Translations under genes and position numbers: made by a program
The notes under the pieces: generated by a model
The model's input: the letters and a program-made list of their open reading frames with translations, nothing else
Told to the model about the DNA's origin: nothing
Database searches by the model: none
Origin: Gulosibacter macacae
Lineage (GTDB): Bacteria > Actinomycetota > Actinomycetes > Actinomycetales > Microbacteriaceae
Assembly: GCF_003865375.1 (NCBI RefSeq)
Contig: NZ_RQVS01000002.1
Coordinates: 186,001-250,000 of the forward strand
Length of the DNA: 64,000 bases
Reading direction: 5' to 3'
Part shown: in pieces, positions 1 through 9,282 of the stretch
How positions within the stretch are numbered: the stretch's first letter is position 1
Layout: each line of letters begins with the position of its first letter

Positions 1-479
1 CCTTCGGCTTCACTGGCTTGTGGCCGATCATGATGCTCGTGCAGAACGCGATGGGCCTTGGCATGTCGGCAGCCGTGCTTGCTTCGTTCGGTCACCTGGA
101 TGCGTTCTTCCTCTGGATTGCGCCGCACGGCCTGCTTGAGTTGACGATGATTTTTGTGGCGGCTGGTGCCGGGTTTGCGGTGTTCTGGGCGCTCATTGTG
201 CCGGGGCCAAGGCCCCGCATTGAAGGTGTGGGTCGGGCCGGTCGTACGCTCATCGTGGTCGCTGTGGGCACCTCGATCTTCCTGTTTATCTCGGGGCTCG
301 TTGAGGGCTTTGTGACCCGGCAAGACTGGCCCTGGGCGGTGAAGATCGGCATTGGCGCGATTGCGCTCGCCTCGTATCTTGCGTACTCGCTCGTGCTCGG
401 GCGGCGTGCCTATCGCGCCGGTCACAGCGGCGACGTGTCGACGATGGATGCGGGCTACACGAACGTACACGCCGACTAG
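1..479 (+). CDS. Stage II sporulation protein M-like membrane protein, 3' end only
   Basis: This is the C-terminal part of a gene that begins before the window; the open frame runs from base 3 to the TAG at 477-479. The visible part (about 158 residues) has three to four hydrophobic segments, including an early Gly/Met-rich one, an LLELTMIFVAAGAGF-type segment and two later helices, then a short polar tail. The LLEL...GAGF pattern and helix layout match the SpoIIM (DUF95) family, known from sporulating Firmicutes but common in non-sporulating actinobacteria, where it often lies beside MoxR/DUF58 clusters. That cluster faces it here. The family's role in actinobacteria is not established; a membrane or envelope function is inferred. 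Confidence 0.75.
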   Translation, partial: FGFTGLWPIMMLVQNAMGLGMSAAVLASFGHLDAFFLWIAPHGLLELTMIFVAAGAGFAVFWALIVPGPRPRIEGVGRAGRTLIVVAVGTSIFLFISGLVEGFVTRQDWPWAVKIGIGAIALASYLAYSLVLGRRAYRAGHSGDVSTMDAGYTNVHAD

Positions 480-480
480 C

Positions 481-620
481 TATATGGGAACCGAAGGGTA
501 GCCGGAGCGAAGCAGGATTTCGATACGGCCTTGGGCCTACTCAATCAACCAATGCGGCCTTCGGCCTACTCAATTAACCAATACGGCCGAGCCCTACTCA
601 ATCAACCAATACGGCCGAGC
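481..620. repeat. Intergenic repeat: element fragment plus three tandem units of 28-29 bp
   Basis: The gap between the converging SpoIIM-like and DUF58 genes starts with a copy of an element seen elsewhere in the window (key words gtagccggagcgaagc and tttcgatacggcc). Three tandem units follow at 536-564, 565-592 and 593-620, each beginning cctactcaatYaaccaat and ending in a cggcc-containing segment. A fourth cctac begins at 621, at the stop codon of the DUF58 gene. Related sequence occurs at 23790, 35138 and 56049. Confidence 0.75.
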
Positions 621-621
621 C

Positions 622-1953
622 CTACAGGCGCCCGGCTCGCTTGAGTTCGAGGTAGCGGTCAGCGACGCGCGGTGGCAGCTCGAGCGGCGGCGCGCTGATC
701 GCATCCGCCCCGAAGCGGGTCAGCGCACGCCGCACCCGCGAGGCATCGAGTAGCGATCGTTCGGCCGCAGCCGCGCGGTACACCGCATCCCGATCGTCGA
801 GCTCGGTCGTCGCGCGCACCGCATCCGGGTCGGCGACCGACGCGACCATGACGAGGTGATGACGCGTCAACTCAGGCAATGACTCCAAAAGTGCTCGCGA
901 GGCCCCACCGTGGTCGGCCGTCGTCAGTAGCACCACCAGCGCCCGATGCGTCGTGATGCCGCGCACGAGCCCGGGCACCGCCGACCAATCGGTTTCAATG
1001 AGCTCGGGCTCGACATTCGCCATGCCATCGACGATCTTCGACAGCAACGCCGGTCCGGTCGCGCCCTGCACCCGCGCGCGCACGCGGCGGTCGTAGGCAA
1101 TGAGATCGACGCGGTCGCCCGCACGCGTGGCCAACGCCGCGAGCAACAACGCTGACTCAATCGCGGTATCGAGGCGCGTCTCGTCATCGATGCGCGCCGC
1201 GGCAGTGCGGCCGGTATCGATGAGAATGATCACCCGACGGTCACGCTCGGGCCGCCAAGTGCGCACGACCAGCCCGGTCTTCCCGGCCGCGTTCTCACCT
1301 ATGCGTCGAGCGGTCGCCCGCCAGTCAATCGAACGCACATCATCGCCGCGCACATAGTCACGCAGCGAGTCGAACTCGGTGCCCTGGCCACGCACCTGCA
1401 GGGTCGTGGCCCCATCCAGCTCGCGCAGGCGCGCCACTCGCGACGGCAGGTGCCGACGTGAATTGAACGGCGGCAGGATGCGTACCCGCCCGGGCGAGCG
1501 CAGCGTCGCCTGCCGAGCGACCAAACGCAGCGGACCCCAAGAACGCACGACGACCATTTCGCTGCGGCGATCACCGCGGCGCCAGGGGCGGAGTGTCCGC
1601 TGCACGGCCCGTCGTTCACCTGCCGGGATGCGCACGGTTTCACGCATCCGTCCCGAACCTGCCGACGGCTCCCACGCATCCCGCACGACGCCGTTGAGCG
1701 TGCGGGTGCCGAGGTTCGTGAGCAGCAGCGTGGATGCGACGGGCTCGCCGAGGCGCACCCGGTCGGGCAACTCGCGCTCTACCGACAGCAGGCGGGGCGC
1801 GGCGGCGAGCGCAAAGTCGATGAGGCCGATGATGAGCCAGATCGCGATGACAACGCCGAGCGTCGTGAACGCGCTCGCCGGATCAGTGCCGAAGAAAATC
1901 ACCGGCACGAGTCCAACGAGCAAGAGCCCGACGTAATACCCGCTGATTGCCAC
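622..1953 (-). CDS. DUF58 domain-containing protein
   Basis: Predicted 443-residue membrane-anchored protein. Two hydrophobic segments lie near the N-terminus (a YYVGLLLVGLVPVIFF-type helix and a TTLGVVIAIWLIIGL-type helix). The DUF58 core follows, with the family motif GTEFDSLRDYVRGDDVRSIDW and then a von Willebrand A-like segment (RRVIILIDTGR). The longer reading frame to 2019 overlaps moxR; a GTG at 1951-1953, one base after the moxR stop, is preferred because it puts the first membrane helix at the N-terminus. DUF58 proteins are almost always encoded beside MoxR ATPases and are thought to be their partners or substrates. Here the gene is last in a five-gene minus-strand cluster. The molecular function is unproven. 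Confidence 0.85.
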   Translation of the reverse strand: MAISGYYVGLLLVGLVPVIFFGTDPASAFTTLGVVIAIWLIIGLIDFALAAAPRLLSVERELPDRVRLGEPVASTLLLTNLGTRTLNGVVRDAWEPSAGSGRMRETVRIPAGERRAVQRTLRPWRRGDRRSEMVVVRSWGPLRLVARQATLRSPGRVRILPPFNSRRHLPSRVARLRELDGATTLQVRGQGTEFDSLRDYVRGDDVRSIDWRATARRIGENAAGKTGLVVRTWRPERDRRVIILIDTGRTAAARIDDETRLDTAIESALLLAALATRAGDRVDLIAYDRRVRARVQGATGPALLSKIVDGMANVEPELIETDWSAVPGLVRGITTHRALVVLLTTADHGGASRALLESLPELTRHHLVMVASVADPDAVRATTELDDRDAVYRAAAAERSLLDASRVRRALTRFGADAISAPPLELPPRVADRYLELKRAGRL

Positions 1954-1954
1954 G

Positions 1955-2908
1955 CTAGATCGGCACCTGCACCTGTTGCATGATCGACCGCAGAATCGAG
2001 TCGGCCGAGACACCTTCAAGCTCAGCTTCGGGCTCGAGCACGAGTCGGTGGCGCCACACCGGCAGCATCATGCGCTGCACGTGGTCGGGGGTCACCGCGT
2101 TGAAGCCGTAGAGGTAGGCGAGTGCCTTCGCCGAACGAAGTAGCGCCGTCGCGCCACGCGGCGAGACGCCGGTGCGCACCGAGGGTGACTGCCTGGTCGC
2201 GCGGGCGAGGTCGACGATGTAGGCGAGCACATCGGCCGAGATACCAATGGCCTGGGCGGCTTCGGCGGCCTTGGCGATGCCCGCGCGGTCAAGCACCCGC
2301 TGCACGCCGGCGGCTTCGAGATCGCGCGGATTGAAGCCGCTTGCATGGCGACGGAGCACTTCGAACTCGGCATCGCGCGGCGGCAGATCAAGGATGAGCT
2401 TCATGAGGAAGCGGTCAAGCTGCGCCTCGGGGAGGGTGTAGGTGCCCTCGTACTCGATTGGGTTCATGGTGGCGGCCACCATGAACGGTTCGGGCAACTT
2501 GCGGGTGACGCCATCGGCCGACACCTGGCGCTCTTCCATCGCTTCGAGGAGCGATGATTGCGTCTTCGGCGGCGTGCGGTTGATCTCATCGGCGAGGAGC
2601 AGGTTCGTGAACACCGGACCCTCGCGGAACTCGAACTCGCCCGAGCGGTTGTCGTAGACGAGCGAGCCGGTGACATCACCCGGCATGAGGTCGGGGGTGA
2701 ACTGCACACGCTTCGTCTCGAGGTCGAGGGCGTGGCTCAGGGTGCGCACGAGCAAAGTCTTGGCCGTGCCGGGCACGCCTTCAAGCAGCACGTGACCACC
2801 CGCGAGCAGGGCGATGACGAGCCCCTCGACGGCTTCATCCTGGCCGACGACGGCCTTGCCGACTTCGGCACGTACGCGGGCGAGTTGGCTGCGAATTTCG
2901 TCGCTCAT
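1955..2908 (-). CDS. MoxR family AAA+ ATPase
   Basis: A 317-residue AAA+ protein of the MoxR type. The Walker A motif GVPGTAKT is at residues 44-51 and Walker B is LLLADEINR, with Asp107/Glu108. The segment after it, TPPKTQSSLLEAMEERQVS, is characteristic of MoxR, as is the sensor region ATMNPIEYEGTYTLPEAQLDRF. MoxR proteins are chaperone-like ATPases, often linked to DUF58/VWA partners and to metal-cofactor insertion or envelope stress. The ATG overlaps the stop of the DUF4350 gene by four bases (ATGA), and the DUF58 gene follows one base after the stop, so the genes are probably translated together. The client is unknown. Confidence 0.93.
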   Translation of the reverse strand: MSDEIRSQLARVRAEVGKAVVGQDEAVEGLVIALLAGGHVLLEGVPGTAKTLLVRTLSHALDLETKRVQFTPDLMPGDVTGSLVYDNRSGEFEFREGPVFTNLLLADEINRTPPKTQSSLLEAMEERQVSADGVTRKLPEPFMVAATMNPIEYEGTYTLPEAQLDRFLMKLILDLPPRDAEFEVLRRHASGFNPRDLEAAGVQRVLDRAGIAKAAEAAQAIGISADVLAYIVDLARATRQSPSVRTGVSPRGATALLRSAKALAYLYGFNAVTPDHVQRMMLPVWRHRLVLEPEAELEGVSADSILRSIMQQVQVPI

Positions 2909-4173
2909 GCTCTGTTCCTTGGGTCGGTGTCGTTGGACTTGGGTTGGTGTTCGCAGCCGAGTGCGGCGCGCACGCGGCGCTCGATCTCGGCGCAGGCGTT
3001 GGCGAGGTCGACCATATTTGTATCGTTGCCGGGATCGCCGCCAACGAGCGCCTGGTGCGCATGCTCCCGCGGAACGCGCGCGGCACCCGCCGCCGCATCG
3101 GCAACAGTCTGCGCGCTGGCATCGCGTCCGAGGCCGAGGAGTTCGGCCAGGCGCGTCACGGTGCCGATGCGGATGGCATCGAGGGCGCGCAGGCGGGAGT
3201 CGCTGTGGTCGTAGAGGCGGGCGCGGCCCACAAGCGTTTCACTCGCGGGTACGGCGACGGGGAGCCGCTCCGAGACGAGCGGGCCGAAGCGGCGTCCGCG
3301 CCACACGGTGGCGGCGAGGCCGGCGAGGAGGAGCAAGAGTGTCGCCGGCAGCAGCCACTGCGGAATATACGAACCGAATGTCGGGCCACTACTCGCGAGG
3401 TCATCCATCCCCGGCTCGTACCAAACGAACTGCTCGTGGGCACCGAGCAGACCGATCGCCGCGGCGGCATTGGCGTTATCGGCAATCTCACCGTTCGCGA
3501 GGAAGCCCGGCTGGGCAATGACGACGACTTCAGTGGTGCCGGTCGCGTCCATCACGACCGCATAGCCGTCGCGCACCTGCCAACAGCCGACCGCATCCCC
3601 AACGGGCGCATATTCGGCGCCGCCGAGATCGCTCAGGGTCGGCGCATTCGTTGCGAGCGATGCTCGACACTCGTCGCCGACCGCATGCGTAGCCGGTTCT
3701 TCGGGAGGCGCGGTGTAGCCGACCACGGTGGCGACATCGGCAACTGCCGTGCGCGACGCCTGGCTTGACGGGATGACGATGAGGCGATCAACACCGAGGG
3801 CGCGTAATTCGTCCCACTGCCAATCCTGAAGAATCGCGCCGCGGTCGTAGACGAGCACGGTGGTCGATTCACCCACGGTGCCATTGAGCGTCTCGAGCGA
3901 GTCAGCTCGTTCCACGTCGACACCGTGGCTCTCGAGCGTGCGCACAATGGCGAGCGCGCCGTTGGGGGCGGCCGAGTCGGGGTCGAGATCCCTGCCCGAA
4001 TTCATCCGGTTAGATCCCAGCGCGAGCACCGTGATCGCGGTCACAATGAGCACGCCAAGCGTGATGAAGATCCACTTGCGCTGGCGTCGCCACCACTCGC
4101 CGAGCGTTGGCGTGAGTGATTCTGTCGGCGACGCCTGCGTGGTCGCCGGTGCCGGAGCAGTGTCGAGCGTCAC
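2905..4173 (-). CDS. DUF4350 domain-containing membrane protein
   Basis: A 422-residue protein starting at a GTG that overlaps the previous stop (GTGA). It has an N-terminal cytoplasmic stretch, a helix at about residues 35-53 (KWIFITLGVLIVTAITVLAL), an extracytoplasmic domain containing the DUF4350 region (NGALAIVRTLESHGVDVERADSL and VYDRGAILQDWQWDELRALGVDRLIVI), a second helix near residue 270-290 (LLPATLLLLLAGLAATVW) and a C-terminal cytoplasmic segment. DUF4350 proteins accompany MoxR/DUF58/DUF4129 in actinobacteria. The extracytoplasmic part may bind a ligand or envelope partner, but no activity is known. Confidence 0.85.
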   Translation of the reverse strand: MTLDTAPAPATTQASPTESLTPTLGEWWRRQRKWIFITLGVLIVTAITVLALGSNRMNSGRDLDPDSAAPNGALAIVRTLESHGVDVERADSLETLNGTVGESTTVLVYDRGAILQDWQWDELRALGVDRLIVIPSSQASRTAVADVATVVGYTAPPEEPATHAVGDECRASLATNAPTLSDLGGAEYAPVGDAVGCWQVRDGYAVVMDATGTTEVVVIAQPGFLANGEIADNANAAAAIGLLGAHEQFVWYEPGMDDLASSGPTFGSYIPQWLLPATLLLLLAGLAATVWRGRRFGPLVSERLPVAVPASETLVGRARLYDHSDSRLRALDAIRIGTVTRLAELLGLGRDASAQTVADAAAGAARVPREHAHQALVGGDPGNDTNMVDLANACAEIERRVRAALGCEHQPKSNDTDPRNRA

Positions 4174-4847
4174 GTGGCCGCTCCGACCGGGATGCGCGTG
4201 GGCTTCGTGCGCTCGAGTCGCTCATCGAGCGCGGTAAGGCGCTCGTAGCGCTCGCGGGAGCCGCTCGCCCCGAGATAGCGCACGGCATCGAAGGCGTTCG
4301 CGCCCTCATGCAATTCGGCGCGCTCGTCGGGGAAGGCGCGCTCGGCATCGCGCGCGACCCCCTGGGCGGTCGTGCCGGGACGCAACGCAATGAGCGTGCG
4401 GTCGGTGAGCGCGCGGCTCAGGGCGCGGAAGCGCTCGGTCGTGGCGAGGGCCCAGTCGCCGGCGTCGGCAGCGGCACGTGCGGCGGTGCGAAGTTCAGCG
4501 GATGAACGGTCATCGTCGTCGAGAAACACCGAGCCGGGTGCCTGGCCGCGGCGGGCGAGCGCACGCGGGCGACCGAAGAACACGAGCGCGAGGATCGCCC
4601 CGATTACCAGGATGAGGATGATGAGCAAAAGCGGGTTGAACGTGAAGGGGGAGTCGGGTGATGCCGAGAGCATGTCGAGCACCCACTCCCAGATGCTGTT
4701 GAAGAACTCGTCGATTGGGCTGGGGCGAGCTTGCGCGTACTCGGGCTTGCTGAGCTCCTGCAATACCCAATCGCGCCCCGTCGGCTCGTCGGGTTCGAGC
4801 GGCGGAGCGGCGGCGAGGGCCGTGAGGAGCTGCGGCGGAACGATCAC
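4170..4847 (-). CDS. DUF4129 domain-containing membrane protein
   Basis: About 225 residues if translation starts at the GTG at 4845-4847, which overlaps the upstream stop as GTGA, the coupling also used by the next two genes. An in-frame ATG at 4863-4865 would add six residues. After a short extracytoplasmic part rich in Pro and Glu, one strong helix (FNPLLLIILILVIGAILALVFF) leads to a cytoplasmic C-terminal domain with the DUF4129 pattern: repeated Ala-rich helices, DWALATTERFRALSRALTDR, then GTTAQGVARDAERAFP. DUF4129 is often found with transglutaminase-like or MoxR-associated proteins. Its role here is inferred only from the cluster. Confidence 0.82.
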   Translation of the reverse strand: MIVPPQLLTALAAAPPLEPDEPTGRDWVLQELSKPEYAQARPSPIDEFFNSIWEWVLDMLSASPDSPFTFNPLLLIILILVIGAILALVFFGRPRALARRGQAPGSVFLDDDDRSSAELRTAARAAADAGDWALATTERFRALSRALTDRTLIALRPGTTAQGVARDAERAFPDERAELHEGANAFDAVRYLGASGSRERYERLTALDERLERTKPTRIPVGAAT

Positions 4848-6439
4848 TGCGGCGGCTGATTCCATGCGTTGGGCGGTGTCGCCGGGGGTTGTTGCGGCGA
4901 TTGCGGCTGCTGCGGTGATTGCGCATGGCCCGGCTGTTGTTGCCACGCATCCGCTTGCTGCGGCGCCTGGCCCCAGGCTTGCTGCTGCGCCCACGGATCT
5001 TGCTGCTGGCCTGCCCACGACTCCTGCGGCGGCGGTTGCCAGGCCGGAGGTTGCTGGGCCACGGTCGGGCCAAGATCGGCAGCCGTCCACGGGTCTTCAG
5101 CCGGTTCGCGACCCTCGGCAAGCTCGTCGACGGCTTGCTGCAGGTGAATATTGAGACCCTCTTTACGCATCCGCAGATCGGTATACATCACCACGGCATT
5201 GCCGGCGATGAGCACTACGGTGAGCGTCGAGATGATCACGCTCACCACCATCGACAGCAGCATGAGGATGATGAGCACCGTGATGATCGCACCCTCTTGA
5301 CCCTCAGCGATGCCGCCGGTCGGCGCCATGATCGGGATGATGATGCCCATCACGAAGCCGATACCGCCCGAGACCACCTGGCCGACCGTGCCGACGATGG
5401 CCTGCAGTAGCAGGCTGATGCCGAGCGTGCGCCAGAAGTAGCCCTGCGAGAGCTGCCAGGAACGACGAATCGCCTTGATCGGGCCAAGGCCTTCCAGCAC
5501 GATCGCCGAGGGTACGAAGAGCAGGCGCACCGAGAGCCAGGCGCTCACCACTAAGAGTCCGATGAAAATCAGGATGGCGATGACAACGATCAAGGCGATG
5601 AGGCCTTGATTGTCTCGAGCCAACCAGGCGAGCCACGCGGTGAGTCCGAACACGATGCCAAATGCGAGGAGTGCCGCCGCGCCGACTAAGAAGAAATAGC
5701 CAAGGATCGGCCATGCATGCCTCAGGGCGCGCTTCCAGGCTTCGCCGAAACCGACCGTGCGCGTGACGGTGGCCGCAGCGACGACCTGCGCAATGATCGA
5801 TTGCAGCAGCCCCGAACCATACGCCGAGGCGAGCAAGCCCGGAATCATCGAGAGCATCAACCAGATGCCGAAGCTGCCCATGAACACGGTGTCATCACCG
5901 GCATCGGCTGAGACCAACCGTGAGTAGTTCCACATCACCATGAGGATGGGGAGGCCCGCCGTGATGAGTGTGGTGAGCCCGGTGATGAGTACCGCCGAAC
6001 CAATCGTGACGCCCGGCGTCACGCGGAGCAGGCGGAAGGTGCCGCTGAAGATCTCGCCGAAGGTGAGCGGGCGAAGGGGAATCAGCCCCGACTTAGGTGC
6101 GGGCGCCCAGCCAGCGGCAGTGGGCGCGGCCGAAGCGCCGGTGTCCCAGCTCGCCGCGCCATAGGGGTTCTGCACGGGCGAGCCGTAGTCGTAGCCGGGC
6201 TGCGCTCCATATTGAGGATGCTGTTGGTACCCGTTCGGGGCGCCGTCGCTCGACTGCGGGTAGCCGTAGTGCTCATAGCCGGTCTGCCCGTAGCCAGACT
6301 GCGCCGCATCCCAACTTTGGGATGCCGGCGAAGCTGATTCCGCGGGCGCACCCGCATACGGGCTCGCACCCTCGGCACCCGTCATGGATGCATCCGGACG
6401 GTCGGGCTCGTAGGCATTCGAAGTTGTCACGCGTTTCAT
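4844..6439 (-). CDS. Membrane protein with GPDPase-type membrane domain and long Gln/Pro tail
   Basis: A 531-residue protein. The ATG at 6437-6439 (MKRVTTSNAY) is preferred over the one 51 bases upstream because it begins the conserved-looking part. Residues about 1-125 are a low-complexity Gly/Tyr/Gln/Ser/Pro region. A segment of the type LRPLTFGEIFSGTFRLLRVTPGVTIG opens a membrane domain of about six helices, the pattern usually labelled glycerophosphoryl diester phosphodiesterase membrane domain. The last 80 residues are very rich in Gln, Pro, Trp and Ala. No catalytic phosphodiesterase domain is visible, so no enzymatic role should be assumed. It heads the MoxR cluster and is divergent from mtrA. 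Confidence 0.75.
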   Translation of the reverse strand: MKRVTTSNAYEPDRPDASMTGAEGASPYAGAPAESASPASQSWDAAQSGYGQTGYEHYGYPQSSDGAPNGYQQHPQYGAQPGYDYGSPVQNPYGAASWDTGASAAPTAAGWAPAPKSGLIPLRPLTFGEIFSGTFRLLRVTPGVTIGSAVLITGLTTLITAGLPILMVMWNYSRLVSADAGDDTVFMGSFGIWLMLSMIPGLLASAYGSGLLQSIIAQVVAAATVTRTVGFGEAWKRALRHAWPILGYFFLVGAAALLAFGIVFGLTAWLAWLARDNQGLIALIVVIAILIFIGLLVVSAWLSVRLLFVPSAIVLEGLGPIKAIRRSWQLSQGYFWRTLGISLLLQAIVGTVGQVVSGGIGFVMGIIIPIMAPTGGIAEGQEGAIITVLIILMLLSMVVSVIISTLTVVLIAGNAVVMYTDLRMRKEGLNIHLQQAVDELAEGREPAEDPWTAADLGPTVAQQPPAWQPPPQESWAGQQQDPWAQQQAWGQAPQQADAWQQQPGHAQSPQQPQSPQQPPATPPNAWNQPPQ

Positions 6440-6556
6440 CGTGTCACAGGCCGATTGCCGGGCACTCAGCAATCCGCAAGTGCTGATCACAAGGGGGTAA
6501 CCTGGTGACGGCCGCGGCCGTGCGGCGAAAGACTCGAGAAGTGAGATGGAGGGCGC

Positions 6557-7240
6557 ATGTCGGAGCGCATCCTGGTAGTCGATGACGACACGCCACTGGC
6601 CGAGATGATCGGCATCGTGCTTGAGTCAGAGGGGTATCAGGCCGAGTTCTGCTCCGATGGGGCGTTGGCGCTTCCGCGCTTCCGCGAAGTGCAGCCCGAC
6701 CTCGTACTGCTCGACGTCATGCTCCCGGGCATGGACGGCATCCAGATCTGCGAGCTCATTCGCGCCGAGTCGGGTGTGCCGATCATCATGCTCACTGCGA
6801 AGTCCGACACCACCGATGTCGTGCGCGGTCTCGAAGCTGGTGCTGACGACTACATCGTTAAGCCCTTCAACCCGAAGGAGCTCGTCGCACGCATCAAGAC
6901 GCGCCTGCGTAGCTCGGTGAGTGAGCCGACCGAACTCATTCGCGTTGGCGACATCACGATGAACGTGCCAGCCCACGAGGTGCTCCGCGATGGTCAGCCC
7001 ATCAACCTCACGCCGCTTGAGTTTGACCTGCTGCTTACGCTCGCCTCGAAGCCGCAGAAGGTGTTCACCCGCGAAGAACTTCTCGAGCAGGTGTGGGGAT
7101 ACCAGTACAAGGCCGATACGCGCCTCGTGAATGTGCACGTGCAGCGGTTGCGCTCGAAGATTGAGCACGACCCTGACCAGCCGAAGATCGTGACCACCGT
7201 TCGCGGCGTCGGGTACCGAGCAGGGCACACACCGGCGTGA
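6557..7240 (+). CDS. mtrA: Two-component response regulator MtrA
   Basis: A 227-residue OmpR/PhoB-type regulator. The receiver domain carries acidic residues in LVVDDDTP, phosphoacceptor Asp53 (LLDVMLPGMDG), Thr80 and Lys102 (IVKPF). The winged-helix domain contains LTPLEFDLLLTLASKPQKVFTREELLEQVWGY and ends in VTTVRGVGYRAG. Length, sequence and linkage to mtrB and lpqB identify it as MtrA, which in actinobacteria controls cell-wall turnover, division and, in mycobacteria, replication-related genes. A purine-rich site (gatggaggg) lies just before the ATG. The mtrB GTG overlaps its stop by four bases. Confidence 0.96.
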   Translation: MSERILVVDDDTPLAEMIGIVLESEGYQAEFCSDGALALPRFREVQPDLVLLDVMLPGMDGIQICELIRAESGVPIIMLTAKSDTTDVVRGLEAGADDYIVKPFNPKELVARIKTRLRSSVSEPTELIRVGDITMNVPAHEVLRDGQPINLTPLEFDLLLTLASKPQKVFTREELLEQVWGYQYKADTRLVNVHVQRLRSKIEHDPDQPKIVTTVRGVGYRAGHTPA

Positions 7241-9282
7241 GTTCATCGTCGACCGAGCTGGTCCGGGTAGAGCTGCCGGCCGGCCCGGGCGCGCACGACG
7301 ACAGTCTGCGGTTCGATGACCGACCGACTTCAAATTGGTGGAACCCGGCGGGTTTCATTGCGAACGTCAGGTTTCTCTGGCGCACCTCGCTACCGTTTCG
7401 CACCACCATCCTCGCGGTCGCGCTGACCACGCTCACTGTGGTGATCGTGGCGATCGTGATGGGGCAAGCGATCGCCCGAGACCTCTTTACCTCGCGCACG
7501 AACGAGATTCTTGCTGAGAGCAACCGCGCCGCCGCCGTCGTGCGCGCCACGCTCGAAATCGGCGCCGAAAGTGACGAGGTGGTGCTCGCCTCCCTGCGCC
7601 AACAGGCACTTGCTGCGGGTGCCGAACAGGCCGCGAACTCAGTCGGCTACGCCTTCTACCGGGTGCCGAGCAGTGGCGGCCGCGTGGTCTTGCAAGACAT
7701 CGCGTCGGAACTCGTGCATCCGGGGCTCGTGAGCGAGCAGATGCGCCAGGCCGTGCGCGAAGACCCGGGTGGTCAGCACTATCAATCGGTCGAAATCACG
7801 CTCAATAGCGGACTCAAGGTGCCGGGTGTCATCGTCGGGACGGCGATTTCGGTGCCGACGGCAGGGCTTCACGAGTACTACCTCGCTTATTCGCTTGAGG
7901 GTTCGCAACAGACGCTCGAGTTCGTGCAGCGCACGCTCGCGGTCTCGATGGCAATTCTCGTTTTGCTCGTCGCGGTGATCGTCGGCATCATCATGCGCGC
8001 CGTGATTCGACCCATCCGTGTTGCTGCAAAGGCGAGTCGCAAGCTCGCCGCCGGGCACCTCGAAGAGCGCGTGCCCGAGCGCGGCGATGACGATATCGGA
8101 ACGCTCGCGCGCTCATTCAACATCATGGCCGACAGCTTGCAGCAGCAGATTCAGCAGCTCGAGAATCTCTCGCAGGTGCAGCAGCGATTCGTGTCGGATG
8201 TGTCGCATGAGTTGCGCACACCGCTCACGACGATTCGCCTCGCTGGTGGCATCGTGTATGCCCGGCGCGATGAGTTTGATCCGACCGTGGCGCGCTCGGC
8301 AGAGCTGTTGCAAAACCAGATCGAGCGCTTTGAGATGCTGCTCAATGATCTGCTCGAAATCAGTCGCTATGACGCCGGTGCGGTCGAATTGTTGCGCCGC
8401 CCGAACAGCCTCGTGGCGATTGCCGATGACGTCATCGGTTCGATGACGCAGGTGGCATTGGATGCGGGGGAGGAGCTCATCTTCCGGGCACCCGGTGGCC
8501 ACGTTGAGGCGGAGTTCGATGACCGTCGCGTCACCCGAATCGTGCGGAACCTCGTGGCCAATGCAATCGAGCACGGTGAGGGCAAGCCCATCGTGATCTC
8601 GGTCGACTCGAATGCCACCGCGGTCGCGCTGAGCGTGCGGGACTACGGCATTGGTATGACCGAAGACCAGGTGGCGCACGTGTTTTCGCGTTTCTGGCGT
8701 GCCGACCCCTCGCGCAAGCGCACGATGGGTGGTTCGGGATTGGGCCTCGCGATCTCGATGGAAGACGCGCAATTGCACGATGGCCGCCTCGAAGTGTGGT
8801 CGGCGCCGGCGCTTGGCACGAACTTCAGGCTCACCCTGCCGCGCGAAATTGGCGAGCCCATTGTCACCTCGCCGCTGCCGCTCATGCCCGAGGATGCCGG
8901 CGCCGAAAACTACCAGCGTAGCCGTGACGATATCGCGTCGATCGGTTTCAGTGACGTCAGCGTCGACACCCAGCCAATTACGCTGCCCGTGACTTCAGCG
9001 ACGGCGCTGCCGGCGGCCTCCGCGACGACCTCGCCGGTACCGCAGGTGTCGGAACCCGCGGCGACGACGGTCTCGATCCCCATCCCGGTGGCGCTCATTG
9101 CCGAAGCGGCCGATGGCACCGACGCTGATGGCACCGATACGGATGCATCCCGTGCCGACGACGAGATCGATGAACTCGACATGGTCTACGACCTTGAAGA
9201 TCTCGATTGCCCCGATGAGCCGAGCACGCGCGAGGAGCCTGAGCCGTTCGAGGAGCCTGGTCAGTTCGAGGAGGAGAAGTGA
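7237..9282 (+). CDS. mtrB: Sensor histidine kinase MtrB
   Basis: A 681-residue membrane kinase starting at a GTG that overlaps the mtrA stop. Helices lie at about residues 50-75 and 232-256 around an extracytoplasmic sensor domain, followed by a HAMP region. His324 sits in SDVSHELRTPLTTI, and the ATPase domain has N-box NLVANAIEH, DYGIGM and GGSGLGLAISMEDAQLH. It phosphorylates MtrA, and LpqB, encoded next, modulates MtrB in mycobacteria. The catalytic core ends near residue 550; the remaining 120 or so residues are a Ser/Thr/Ala stretch and then a very acidic Asp/Glu-rich tail with a repeated DADGTD-type word. The tail is probably disordered. Confidence 0.95.
   Translation: MSSSSTELVRVELPAGPGAHDDSLRFDDRPTSNWWNPAGFIANVRFLWRTSLPFRTTILAVALTTLTVVIVAIVMGQAIARDLFTSRTNEILAESNRAAAVVRATLEIGAESDEVVLASLRQQALAAGAEQAANSVGYAFYRVPSSGGRVVLQDIASELVHPGLVSEQMRQAVREDPGGQHYQSVEITLNSGLKVPGVIVGTAISVPTAGLHEYYLAYSLEGSQQTLEFVQRTLAVSMAILVLLVAVIVGIIMRAVIRPIRVAAKASRKLAAGHLEERVPERGDDDIGTLARSFNIMADSLQQQIQQLENLSQVQQRFVSDVSHELRTPLTTIRLAGGIVYARRDEFDPTVARSAELLQNQIERFEMLLNDLLEISRYDAGAVELLRRPNSLVAIADDVIGSMTQVALDAGEELIFRAPGGHVEAEFDDRRVTRIVRNLVANAIEHGEGKPIVISVDSNATAVALSVRDYGIGMTEDQVAHVFSRFWRADPSRKRTMGGSGLGLAISMEDAQLHDGRLEVWSAPALGTNFRLTLPREIGEPIVTSPLPLMPEDAGAENYQRSRDDIASIGFSDVSVDTQPITLPVTSATALPAASATTSPVPQVSEPAATTVSIPIPVALIAEAADGTDADGTDTDASRADDEIDELDMVYDLEDLDCPDEPSTREEPEPFEEPGQFEEEK

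Noticed and set aside
536-620. CRISPR array
   Set aside because: The units are contiguous without unique spacers and there are no cas genes.
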